A DNA stretch of 23,341 bases from JBGSKY01 sp041740995 (lineage in GTDB: Bacteria > Planctomycetota > Planctomycetia > Pirellulales > Pirellulaceae): NCBI GenBank assembly GCA_041740995.1, contig JBGSKY010000186.1, positions 1 through 23,341 on the forward strand. Reading direction: 5' to 3'. The number at the start of each line of letters is the position of its first letter. Within the stretch, counting starts at the first letter, position 1. A model generated the notes under the pieces. It was not told where the DNA came from. It saw only the letters and a program-made list of their open reading frames with translations, and ran no database searches. A program made the position numbers and the translations under genes. This document shows, piece after piece, positions 8,301 through 16,600 of this stretch.

Positions 8301-8381
8301 ATGGTTAATCCCTGCGCTTGGGGTGATTACCAGCGCTGGTCATTGCCTGAGTCCCGCAGACAGTCTAGCCCCAAGCTTTAA
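8301..8381 (+). CDS. Possible tryptophan-containing leader peptide of trpB
   Basis: A 26-codon ORF starts at an ATG preceded by AGGTGGAC, an acceptable Shine-Dalgarno. It begins MVNPCAWGDYQRWSLPE and ends at TAA 110 bases before the trpB start. Two of its first thirteen codons are Trp (8319-8321 and 8337-8339), well above the usual frequency. The first Trp codon lies in the 5' arm of an 8-bp inverted repeat and the second in a 12-base palindrome. This is the arrangement expected of a ribosome-stalling attenuator, but two Trp codons can arise by chance and no strong U-tract terminator is visible. Confidence refers to the ORF being a real leader. Confidence 0.3.
   Translation: MVNPCAWGDYQRWSLPESRRQSSPKL
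8316..8376 (+). promoter_or_regulatory. Nested inverted repeats in the trpB leader
   Basis: GCTTGGGG at 8316-8323 pairs perfectly with CCCCAAGC at 8369-8376. Between them the 12-base palindrome ACCAGCGCTGGT at 8329-8340 can form its own hairpin. The 3' arm is followed by TTTAAATT, a weak U-rich stretch. It may be a terminator for the preceding frame, part of an attenuator of trpB, or chance: repeats of this size are not rare in 23 kb, and the evidence is mainly their position. Confidence 0.3.
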
Positions 8382-8491
8382 ATTGAATGAAGCACTATCA
8401 ACTGCTCCGAAAACGGTGATTGAAGCTTGTGTCTGTTCGGTTACGATAGTCTTTCAGAGACTTTCGACTCCGTACAATAACGACGGCTACC

Positions 8492-9721
8492 ATGAGCATA
8501 ATTTCTACAAAGATTGATCCCCAAGCACTGGAAATGGTTCCGGACCGAGCAGGTAGGTTCGGACAATTTGGCGGTCGATACGTCCCGGAGACGCTAACGC
8601 GAGCGTTGGACGAATTGACCGTTGAGTACGAAAAGGCAATGAAGGACCCAGACTTTCATGCCGAGCTAAACGACTTACTCAAGTGTTTCGTGGGTCGAGC
8701 CAGCCCGCTATATCACGCCAAACGATTTTCGAAAGCAGTTGGCGGCGCTCAGATTTGGCTCAAACGTGAAGATTTGAATCACACCGGTGCGCACAAAATC
8801 AATAATACGCTTGGGCAAGGTTTGCTGACCCTGCGAATGGGCAAAAAGCGTGTGATAGCCGAAACCGGTGCTGGGCAACATGGTGTCGCAACCGCCACGG
8901 CCTGTGCACATTTCGGATTACCCTGCGTGATTTACATGGGCTCTGAAGACGTTCGACGTCAGAAGCCCAATGTCTTTAGTATGCGTCTGATGGGCGCTGA
9001 AGTTCAACCAGTCGAGTCTGGGTCAAGAACTCTCCGCGATGCGGTCAACGAAGCCATGCGGGATTGGATGTCGTCTGTTGAAGAAACGCACTACATCATC
9101 GGCTCGGTCATCGGCCCGCACCCATTTCCTCAGATGGTTCGCGATTTTCAATCTGTCATTGGTCGTGAATGCCGAGCTCAATGCTTGGAGCAAATTGGTC
9201 AGCTGCCTAACTGCGTTGTCGCGTGCGTTGGCGGTGGTAGTAACGCGGCTGGAATGTTCTATCCATTCATAAAGGACACTTCAGTTCGTTTGGTCGGTGT
9301 CGAAGCTGGTGGACGAGGCAACACACCGGGCGAACACGCTTCACCACTGTCGTACGGTTCGCCAGGCGTACTGCATGGCAGCTTTAGCTATGTCATGCAG
9401 GACGATGATGGTCAGACTTCTGATGTGCATAGCATGTCAGCCGGTTTGGACTATCCAGGCGTTGGACCGGAGCACAGCTTCTGGAAAGATGCTGGCCGAG
9501 TCGACTACACCGCATGTCGTGATGACGAAGCGCTTGCCGCTTTTGATCATTTGGCACGCAATGAAGGTATCTTGACCGCCTTGGAAACCTGTCATGCTGT
9601 TGCGAAGGCCGCCGATATCGCTGCGACGATGTCCAGCGATGAACACCTTGTCATCTGCCTAAGTGGCCGTGGCGATAAAGATGCTCAAGAAATCGCTCGG
9701 CTACGCGGCGAGACCTGGTAG
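8492..9721 (+). CDS. trpB: Tryptophan synthase beta subunit
   Basis: TrpB condenses indole with L-serine to give L-tryptophan, using pyridoxal phosphate, in an alpha2-beta2 complex with TrpA in the cytoplasm. The 409-residue protein is of the usual TrpB1 length. It shows GRFGQFGGRYVPETL near the N-terminus (21-35), the PLP-binding lysine in HTGAHKINN (K102, equivalent to K87 of the enterobacterial enzyme), the catalytic glutamate in ETGAGQHG (E124, equivalent to E109), and the phosphate-binding loop GGGSNA at 247-252. The C-terminus has CLSGRGDKD, typical of the family. trpA follows 67 bases after the stop on the same strand, so the pair is almost certainly one operon. The 239-bp region before trpB contains a candidate leader peptide. 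No other trp gene is in the window. Confidence 0.98.
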   Translation: MSIISTKIDPQALEMVPDRAGRFGQFGGRYVPETLTRALDELTVEYEKAMKDPDFHAELNDLLKCFVGRASPLYHAKRFSKAVGGAQIWLKREDLNHTGAHKINNTLGQGLLTLRMGKKRVIAETGAGQHGVATATACAHFGLPCVIYMGSEDVRRQKPNVFSMRLMGAEVQPVESGSRTLRDAVNEAMRDWMSSVEETHYIIGSVIGPHPFPQMVRDFQSVIGRECRAQCLEQIGQLPNCVVACVGGGSNAAGMFYPFIKDTSVRLVGVEAGGRGNTPGEHASPLSYGSPGVLHGSFSYVMQDDDGQTSDVHSMSAGLDYPGVGPEHSFWKDAGRVDYTACRDDEALAAFDHLARNEGILTALETCHAVAKAADIAATMSSDEHLVICLSGRGDKDAQEIARLRGETW

Positions 9722-9788
9722 ATGAATTTAAGCGATTACTTAGCCAGTCGCTAAACAAGAGCAATATTTTCCTCGATTGATAGTCAAA

Positions 9789-10604
9789 ATGTCGGCCATA
9801 GATATTCAGTTTAATAAGCTTCGCCAGCAAGATCGAAAAGCGTTTATTCCTTTCGTGACCGGAGGCGATCCAAGCCTTCCATTCATGCAGAAAATTTTGC
9901 AGCGGTTGGATCGCTTGGGTTGCTCGATTGGCGAGATTGGTATTCCCTACAGCGATCCGATTGCGGACGGACCAATTATTCAAGCTTCTTACCAGCGAGC
10001 TTTGGATAAGAAAATAAAGCTTGATCAAATCTTCAAATCAACTGCTGAAATCGCTCCCCAGTTGAAGATGCCGCTAGCCTGCATGGTGTCCTACGCGATC
10101 ATTCATCGCCGTGGTCCAGAGCGTTTCATCGCCGATGCACAAGCGGCTGGTTTCTCGGGAGCGATCGTTCCAGATATATTGGTCGAAGAATCTGGTAGCT
10201 TGGCGACCGCCTGCAAGAAAGCCGACTTCAGCTTGATTCAGCTCATAACTCCGACGACAACTGACCAACGCGCAATTCGCATCGCGGAATCTTCCTCTGG
10301 GTTTATCTATTTCGTAGCGGTAACTGGCATCACAGGCGAGCGAGCCAAGATGCAAGACGGTCTTGTTGATCGAGTCGGCTGGTTGCGCGAGCGAACGGAA
10401 TTGCCGATCTGCATTGGTTTTGGCATCAGCCGTCCCGAGCACATTCGCCACCTCGCACCGGTCGCTGACGGCTTAATCGTCGGTTCCGCAATCGTCCGCC
10501 AGCTTCAGTCCGCAGAAACCGACGAGTCGGACGCAATTGAAAAAGCAGATGCCCTTGTTAGAAGCCTGCTCGCCGCCCTTGAAGATTGCTCCACCCAAGT
10601 CTAG
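9789..10604 (+). CDS. trpA: Tryptophan synthase alpha subunit
   Basis: TrpA cleaves indole-3-glycerol phosphate to indole and glyceraldehyde 3-phosphate, and passes indole to TrpB. Starting at the ATG at 9789 the protein has 271 residues, and the two catalytic acids fall exactly at E49 and D60 in EIGIPYSDPIADGP, the same numbering as the classical enzymes. This argues against the in-frame TTG four codons earlier. Other landmarks are FVTGGDPS at 22-29, the IVPDIL strand, the VTGITGER loop, GFGIS, and the C-terminal VGSAIV phosphate site. It lies 67 bases after trpB. There is no convincing Shine-Dalgarno, so translation may depend on trpB. The C-terminus is ordinary in length. Confidence 0.97.
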   Translation: MSAIDIQFNKLRQQDRKAFIPFVTGGDPSLPFMQKILQRLDRLGCSIGEIGIPYSDPIADGPIIQASYQRALDKKIKLDQIFKSTAEIAPQLKMPLACMVSYAIIHRRGPERFIADAQAAGFSGAIVPDILVEESGSLATACKKADFSLIQLITPTTTDQRAIRIAESSSGFIYFVAVTGITGERAKMQDGLVDRVGWLRERTELPICIGFGISRPEHIRHLAPVADGLIVGSAIVRQLQSAETDESDAIEKADALVRSLLAALEDCSTQV

Positions 10605-10943
10605 CGATCCATCTCGCTCCTGGTTCGCTAAGGTTGTGTTCCGACTAGTTCTCGGTAATTGGGATCGCTGTCGCGATAGTGCAATCAGAAACCCGAAGCT
10701 CGACGCAGGTAAGAATTTGGAACTGGTTTCACAATGCTCAAGGTGTTGACCGAAGTATAGTCGTTTGCTGTACATTGAGCCGCGACATTGATATGCTCGT
10801 GTTTCCAAAGCGAGATTCGTCGGAAGTATCGAATTCTTGCATAGAAGCTTGAAAATCCATCATCGATCCGTCAACGAAGGGATCAGTCTGAACTGCCGCA
10901 ATTTTCTAACAAGTTTTTTTACGCTTCAGTTGAGAAAGTAAGC
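10605..10943. other. Gene-free stretch between trpA and the kinase
   Basis: No coding frame is convincing on either strand. Only small inverted repeats are seen: ATCGC-tgtc-GCGAT around 10665-10680, without a following T-run, and GATCC with GGATC around 10865-10885. TTGACC near 10747 with TACATT 19 bases later is too poor a promoter match to call. The plus frame that runs into the kinase is already open from 10845. Confidence 0.5.
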
Positions 10944-11030
10944 ATGTTCGAAGTTTTGAAAATTCTGATTGAGGATATAGAGCAATCCAACCCTCGAATA
11001 TTTTTTGCGAACATCTCTTGGATCCAATGA
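10944..11030 (+). CDS. Short upstream ORF in frame with the kinase gene
   Basis: This 28-codon ORF begins MFEVLKILIEDIEQSNPR and ends at TGA (11028-11030). A single CCA codon then separates it, in the same reading frame, from the kinase ATG at 11034. GAGAAAG lies about 6 bases before its ATG. The frame is open further upstream, back to a TAG at 10842, but without an ATG. It may be a leader peptide translationally coupled to the kinase, a former N-terminal extension now cut by TGA, or chance. No motif is recognised. Confidence 0.3.
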   Translation: MFEVLKILIEDIEQSNPRIFFANISWIQ

Positions 11031-11033
11031 CCA

Positions 11034-12869
11034 ATGACGCCGCGTGAGCCTTCGGAAAACCAGGAAATCCGTAAGCCTGCTAATACGTTAGGTTTAGATG
11101 CTCTATCAACGCACCCAAGCTCGGAGGCGAGTCTAGGCGATGTACACCTTCCGGTCGAATTCGGTCGCTATCGTTTGCTGAAATTGTTAGGCGAAGGTGG
11201 GATGGGCGCTGTCTATCTTGCGCATGATACAGAGCTTGATCGAAAGATTGCGCTCAAATTGCCGCACTTCGTCGGTAAGAAATCTCGTGATTTATCCGAG
11301 CGCTTTCGACGCGAAGCGCGACTTTCGGCGAATCTTGACCATCCCAATATTTGCCGCATCTTTGACATAGGCGAGCACGACGGCCGACTATATCTAACCA
11401 TGGCATATATCGACGGAAAGTCTCTAAGCGATGTAATCAAAGCGAGAGGACCGGTTGAAAATGTTACGGCGGCCAAATTGATGAAGCGTGTTGCGACGGT
11501 CGTGGAGTTCGCGCATGTCCGAGGGATCATTCATCGCGATCTGAAGCCAGCAAACATAATGATCAAACGCGATCGCGATTTTGTAATTATGGATTTTGGT
11601 TTGGCACGCCGTATCGATCAAGATGAACCGCAACTTACGGCTTCTGGTGCGGTGCTGGGGACGCCAGCCTATATGGCTCCAGAGCAACTACGTGGCGAAC
11701 AAAACACAATCGGTCCCGCATCTGATGTTTACAGCCTGGGAATCATCCTTTTCGAACTTCTGACTGGGCAACGTCCCTTCAATGGAACCCTACCGCAAAT
11801 CTATGCCCAAGCACTCAGCTCCGGTGTTTTGACACCATCTGCCGTTCGGCAAAGCATCGATCCAAAACTTGATGCAATTTGCCATCGAGCGACTCATGGA
11901 AATCGAGAGCAGAGATATCGTTCCGCCGCAGAACTCGCCTCCGCTTTGGAAGACTATTTGAATCCCGTTATATCCCCAGTCGCTGCACCCGCAATTATTT
12001 TGAATTCAAATTCGCAAATCAATGTTCGTAAGAAAGTTGAATCGCAAAAGAGGGTTCGCAAGCTCAATTCTTCAATTGTTTTAATTGTCAGTATTTGCTG
12101 CCTCATCTTAATTACAGGCGGCATCTGGTTGATGCAACGTGATACTCTTAAGGATGTCACTCGGGTCCAAACTCTGCCGTCGGCGTCAACGTCTACAAGA
12201 TCATTTCCAGACGATTTCTCAGCTTCAGCGACTGCTGAAGCGACACAAATATTGTCGCCTAAAGAAACTCAAGAGCTGTCAATTCAAGCCATTGAACAGA
12301 ATCGTAACGGAGCTGAATGGAAATCATTATTCGACGGAAAGTCGCTTGCGGGTTGGAAAGCAAGCGCCAACTCAGAAGTCTGGCGAGTTGAGAATAATTG
12401 TATCGTATGCGACGGTACTCGCAGCCTTTTGTTTTATATGGCTGAGGCGCAGCCGTTCGTCGACTTCGACTTTAGATGCGAAGTAAAAATGACGCCTGCG
12501 TGTAATTCCGGAATTTACTTTCATACGCACTACCAGACTGAACCCTTTGCGAAGTATGGGCTAGAATGCCAAATCTCAAATGTGCCGACCGATCAAAGAT
12601 CTGGAAGTATCTATGGCGTTGTCGATGCAAAGAATCCGCCGATAAGGGACAACGAGTGGTATACGCAGGAAATTTCAGTGCGTGGTAAGCGGGTTGTATT
12701 TAAGATCAATGGCCAACTGGTTGTTGATTACACCGAACCGGATAATCAAATTGCATTTTCGAACCTGTACGAGCGCCTGCTCGGCTCAGGCACTTTTGCA
12801 CTGCAATCCAATAGCCCCGGTCGTGCGATATACTTTCGCAATATCGAAGTAAGAAGAATCCCAGGTTAA
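11034..12869 (+). CDS. Transmembrane serine/threonine protein kinase with C-terminal DUF1080-type domain
   Basis: The 611-residue protein has a Hanks-type kinase domain at about 44-310: glycine loop GEGGMGAV (53-60), ATP-anchoring lysine K75 in IALKLPH, HRDLKPAN (catalytic D169), DFG (187-189), APE (215-217) and SDVYSLGIILFELLTG (230-245). A Lys/Arg-rich juxtamembrane part precedes one transmembrane helix at about 347-367. The outer part starts with a Ser/Thr-rich linker and ends with a DUF1080 (3-keto-disaccharide hydrolase-like, concanavalin fold) domain at about 429-609: WKSLFDGKSLAGW, then NSGIYFHTHY, NEWYTQEISVRG and FKINGQLVVDY. All kinase catalytic residues are present, so it should be active. 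The inferred topology is cytoplasmic kinase and outer-side sugar-binding-like sensor. The gene stands alone, with intergenic regions of about 400 bp on both sides. Confidence 0.93.
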   Translation: MTPREPSENQEIRKPANTLGLDALSTHPSSEASLGDVHLPVEFGRYRLLKLLGEGGMGAVYLAHDTELDRKIALKLPHFVGKKSRDLSERFRREARLSANLDHPNICRIFDIGEHDGRLYLTMAYIDGKSLSDVIKARGPVENVTAAKLMKRVATVVEFAHVRGIIHRDLKPANIMIKRDRDFVIMDFGLARRIDQDEPQLTASGAVLGTPAYMAPEQLRGEQNTIGPASDVYSLGIILFELLTGQRPFNGTLPQIYAQALSSGVLTPSAVRQSIDPKLDAICHRATHGNREQRYRSAAELASALEDYLNPVISPVAAPAIILNSNSQINVRKKVESQKRVRKLNSSIVLIVSICCLILITGGIWLMQRDTLKDVTRVQTLPSASTSTRSFPDDFSASATAEATQILSPKETQELSIQAIEQNRNGAEWKSLFDGKSLAGWKASANSEVWRVENNCIVCDGTRSLLFYMAEAQPFVDFDFRCEVKMTPACNSGIYFHTHYQTEPFAKYGLECQISNVPTDQRSGSIYGVVDAKNPPIRDNEWYTQEISVRGKRVVFKINGQLVVDYTEPDNQIAFSNLYERLLGSGTFALQSNSPGRAIYFRNIEVRRIPG

Positions 12870-13278
12870 TGATTGTCCAAGTCAGCTTTTACGCAAACGT
12901 CCACGATTTGTAAGTCTAGATCTTTTGCCGAAAACTTTCGGCTGCCCGTGACAAATCTGTTCCAGAGGCATGAATTGAAATTGCTTTTACCATCACCATC
13001 TCGAATTTTTAGTCATATACAATAGTTGATTGACGCGAATGGTAGGCTTGCCGGCATTGGCACTAAGTGATGCCTGCTTTGAAATTTAATTTTCAGTTGA
13101 ATAATCGATACAGCTGGAGTATCTGGAAGTCGTCTGAGCTGATCTGCGAAACTTTGTCGTCAATTACTTATGTGCTGACCAAGTAGAGTCTGCGGCGCGG
13201 GTACTTTGTTACGGGTTCACAATTTGTGCGACTTGGTTCGCACGCCCAATTGCAAATGCTCGTCTGAAGGGTTTGGAA
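12870..13278. other. Gene-free stretch downstream of the kinase
   Basis: No coding frame is supported. A compact hairpin, GCCGAAA-ac-TTTCGGC, lies at 12927-12942, about 57 bases after the kinase stop. It lacks a U-tract but could help end the kinase transcript. The rest must contain the promoter of the small gene at 13279, but no clear -35/-10 pair is seen. Confidence 0.45.
13266..13271 (+). promoter_or_regulatory. Ribosome binding site of the small gene at 13279
   Basis: GAAGGG lies seven bases before the ATG at 13279. It supports that start over the in-frame TTG at 13273. Confidence 0.6.
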
Positions 13279-13611
13279 ATGGCTGAAGAATTATTGGTTG
13301 GTGATAGCGTCGTGACCTTGGATCGTCGTCGCAACGAACGTCGAGACGACGAATTTGCAAAGACTGATAAGCCAGCGAAGGCAACGCCAAACAATCTTCG
13401 AAAGAAGAATCGCCGACGCCAGATCGACCCAACAACCTGCGAACGCGACTACTCAGGCGACGAACTAGAATTTATGACCGCGCTTGACAACTACAAACGC
13501 AAGAATGGTCGCATGTTCCCGACTTGCAGCGAAATCCTTGAAGTGATTCGCGACTTAGGCTACACGAGAGCTGCAACTAGCGAAGTTAGAGTATGCGAAG
13601 ACGCTGAGTAG
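13279..13611 (+). CDS. Small Arg-rich conserved protein of planctomycete type, function unknown
   Basis: The 110-residue product is highly charged. It has an N-terminal part with VVTLDRRRNERRDDEF, a basic centre (LRKKNRRRQIDPTTCERDY), and a C-terminal part with FMTALDNYKRKNGRMFPTCS followed by EILEVIRDLGY. From memory, similar short proteins with a DPTTCERDY-type box and an FPT(W/C)SE-LEV---LGY ending occur widely in planctomycetes without assigned function. The C-terminal half could be a small helical fold related to nucleic-acid-binding proteins, but this is only an impression. It has no signal peptide or transmembrane segment. The ATG at 13279 follows a good GAAGGG site. Its stop codon lies inside a hairpin shared with the convergent metH gene. 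Confidence 0.75.
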   Translation: MAEELLVGDSVVTLDRRRNERRDDEFAKTDKPAKATPNNLRKKNRRRQIDPTTCERDYSGDELEFMTALDNYKRKNGRMFPTCSEILEVIRDLGYTRAATSEVRVCEDAE

Positions 13612-13633
13612 TGACCGTATATCGAGTCACTAC
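13608..13633. terminator. Hairpin between convergent genes, possible bidirectional terminator
   Basis: GTAGTGAC at 13608-13615 pairs perfectly with GTCACTAC at 13626-13633 around a 10-base loop. It includes the stop codon of the small gene and lies 27 bases beyond the metH stop. No T-run follows in either direction, so intrinsic termination is uncertain; position is the main support. Confidence 0.4.
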
Positions 13634-13660
13634 CCAGGTTCCTTGCTCGCTGCGACCGAA

Positions 13661-16600
13661 CTATTCTGGGTCGTAGCCGAGGTTGGGTGAAAGCCACCGT
13701 TCAACATCGCGTAGCGGCATTGATTTGCGAACCGCGTATGCATCGATCTGGTCTTTCGTCATCCGATCAACGGCGAAGTATCGCGCGTCCGGATGACCGA
13801 AATAGAAACCGCTGACACTTGCCGCTGGCCACATCGCAAACGATTCGGTCAGGCGAACATCGGTGTTCTTTTCCGCTTCAAGCAGATCGAATAGTATCCG
13901 TTTTTCCGTGTGATCGGGGCAGGCTGGATATCCAGGGGCAGGGCGGATGCCACGGTATTTTTCTTCGATCAGGTCGTCGCTAGAAAGATTCTCTTCGATG
14001 CCAAAGCTCCACTCCCGTCGAGCCTGCTCGTGCAGTAATTCAGCGAAGGCTTCGGCCAAACGGTCGGCTATCGCCTTAATCATGATTGAATTGTAGTCAT
14101 CACCTTCCTCTTCAAATCGCTTCGCAATTTCATCCGTTCCATGTCCGGCGGTGACGACGAAGGCACCGAGGTAGTCGGCACGGCCACTATCGATCGGCGC
14201 AACAAAGTCAGCGAGGCATCGGAAGTCCGGTTGACCTTTTCGCTCCCACTGCTGACGCAAGAAGTGGAATCTTGTGAGTTCCGTTTTCCGGCTTTCGTCG
14301 GTAAAGAGAACTACATCTTCGCCAATGCTGGCCGCTGGAAAAAATCCATATACGGCATTGGCGGTCAGTGACTGTTGTGCAATGACGTCGAACAACATCG
14401 CTTGAGCATCGTCGAAGAGCTCTTTGGCTTGCGGGCCAACAAAGGAGTCCTTAAAGATCTTCGGATATTTGCCTTTCAATTCCCAAGTCATAAAGAACGG
14501 CGACCAATCGATGTACTTCGCGATTTTTTCGATGTCGTAATTTTTCAATGTGCGAATGCCAGTGAACGACGGTTTGTCGACTCGGACCGTTGACCAGTCG
14601 GTAATAAATTTCTTTTGGCAAGCTTCTTTGAACGGTATTAACTTGGCTTGGCGTTTCTCGTAGCTTGAACGCAACTCATCTTGCAGGGCTGAGTTATTCG
14701 CAACGTAGCTTGCTTTGTTTTCTCGGCTGCAAAGCTTTTCAATCACGCCGACACTGCGTGAAGCATCGAGAACGTGCACCACAGGTTCGTCGTAGTACGG
14801 AGCGATCTTGACAGCCGTGTGTTTCGCGCTGGTCGTTGCCCCGCCGATAAGCAATGGGATTTTCATATTCGTTCGTTTCATCTCACGCGCGACGTGTGTC
14901 ATTTCGTCTAGGCTTGGCGTTATCAAGCCTGACAGGCCGATGATGTCTACACCATGTTGAACAGCCGCTTCGAGGATTCGTTCGGCAGGGACCATCACGC
15001 CCAAGTCAATAACTTCGTAGTTATTGCAAGCCATGACCACGCCGACGATATTCTTTCCGATGTCATGCACATCGCCCTTTACGGTCGCCATCAGGACTTT
15101 GCCACGAGCGCTCGATAAGGCGACGCCAGCCTCGATTTTTTCTTGCTCCATATAGGGCGTCAGGTAGTTAACGGCTTTTTTCATCACCCGCGCACTTTTG
15201 ACTACTTGCGGCAAGAACATTTTGCCGGCACCAAATAGATCGCCGACGACGCTCATGCCGTCCATCAATGGACCTTCGATTACTTCCAAGCAGCGGGTGC
15301 ATTGCTGCCGCGCTTCTTCGGCATCGAGCTCAATGTATTTGTCTATGCCATGAATCAAAGCGTATTTCAAGCGGTCTTTTACCGGCACTTCGCGCCACTC
15401 AAGATTTTCGCCGGTTGCTTTCTTGCCGCTGGTGTTTTTCAGCGATTCGGCCAGCGTCAGCATTCGCTCGGTAGAGTCAGGGCGTCGATTGAGTAGCACA
15501 TCTTCAACATGTTCTTTTAAGTCGGCGGGCATGTCTTCATAGACAGTCAATTGGCCAGCGTTTACGATGCCCATGTCCATACCGGCGTTGATTGCGTGGT
15601 ATAAGAAAGCGGAGTGCATCGCTTCGCGGACCACATCGTTGCCTCGGAAGCTGAAGCTGATATTGCTCACGCCCCCGGATATTTTGCAACCAGGGCATAG
15701 CTGCTTGATCTGTCGCGTCGCTTCGATAAAGTTCACCGCGTAATTGTTGTGCTCCTCAATCCCAGTTGCGACGGTCAAAATATTTGGATCAAAGATAATG
15801 TCTTGGGGAGGAAAGCCAACTTCTTTGACCAGCAAATCGAATGCTCGTTTACAAATACGAACTTTTTCTGACATCTCGGCGGCTTGTCCTTGTTCATCAA
15901 AAGCCATAACGACACAGGCCGCGCCATATTGACGAACTAAACGAGCGCGTCGCAGAAATTCTGCTTCGCCATCCTTTAAGCTAATAGAGTTGACAATGGA
16001 TTTGCCTTGAGTGTTTTGCAGTCCAGCCTCGAGCACCTCCCACTTACTAGAATCGATCATGACCGGAACCGATGCTGCAACGCTGTCGCCTGCGATCAAT
16101 CGCAAGAATCTTGTCATCGCTTCAGGGCCGTCAAGCAATGCGTCATCCATATTGATGTCGATGATCGATGCGCCATTCTCGACTTGTTGCCGAGCGACTT
16201 CGACTGCTTCTTCAAATTGGTCGTTTCGAATCAGCTTCGCGAACGCGCGTGAGCCAGTGACGTTGGTTCGTTCACCGACCATCGTGAAACGGACTTCGGG
16301 TCGTAAGGTTGTCGCCTGCTGGCCGCTCAATCGAGTCCAGACGATCGGCTCTGGTTCTTGATGCGGTTTGAACTTCTTGCAAGCTTGTGCAATCGCATGG
16401 ATATGAGCTGGCGTCGAACCACAACATGCGCCGACGATATTCAGCCAACCGTTGTTAGCGAAATCGCCGATGTAATCGGCCATCTTCGACGGCGTCAGAT
16501 CGTACTGTCCAAAATCGTTGGGCAATCCAGCATTGGGATGGCAAGAAATCGCTGTACCACTGACTCTTGCCAACTCTTCCAAATGCGGGCGCATGATGTC

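Noticed and set aside
8209..8517. 102-codon plus frame running from the 148-codon frame into trpB
   Set aside because: It overlaps two better frames, lacks a ribosome binding site and looks like run-through of non-coding leader sequence.
9777..9788. TTG start for trpA
   Set aside because: Starting at the ATG at 9789 places the catalytic residues at E49 and D60 exactly, and TTG has no ribosome binding site.
10473..10808. Minus-strand frame over the end of trpA
   Set aside because: Most of it is the antisense of trpA; no motif or start signal supports it.
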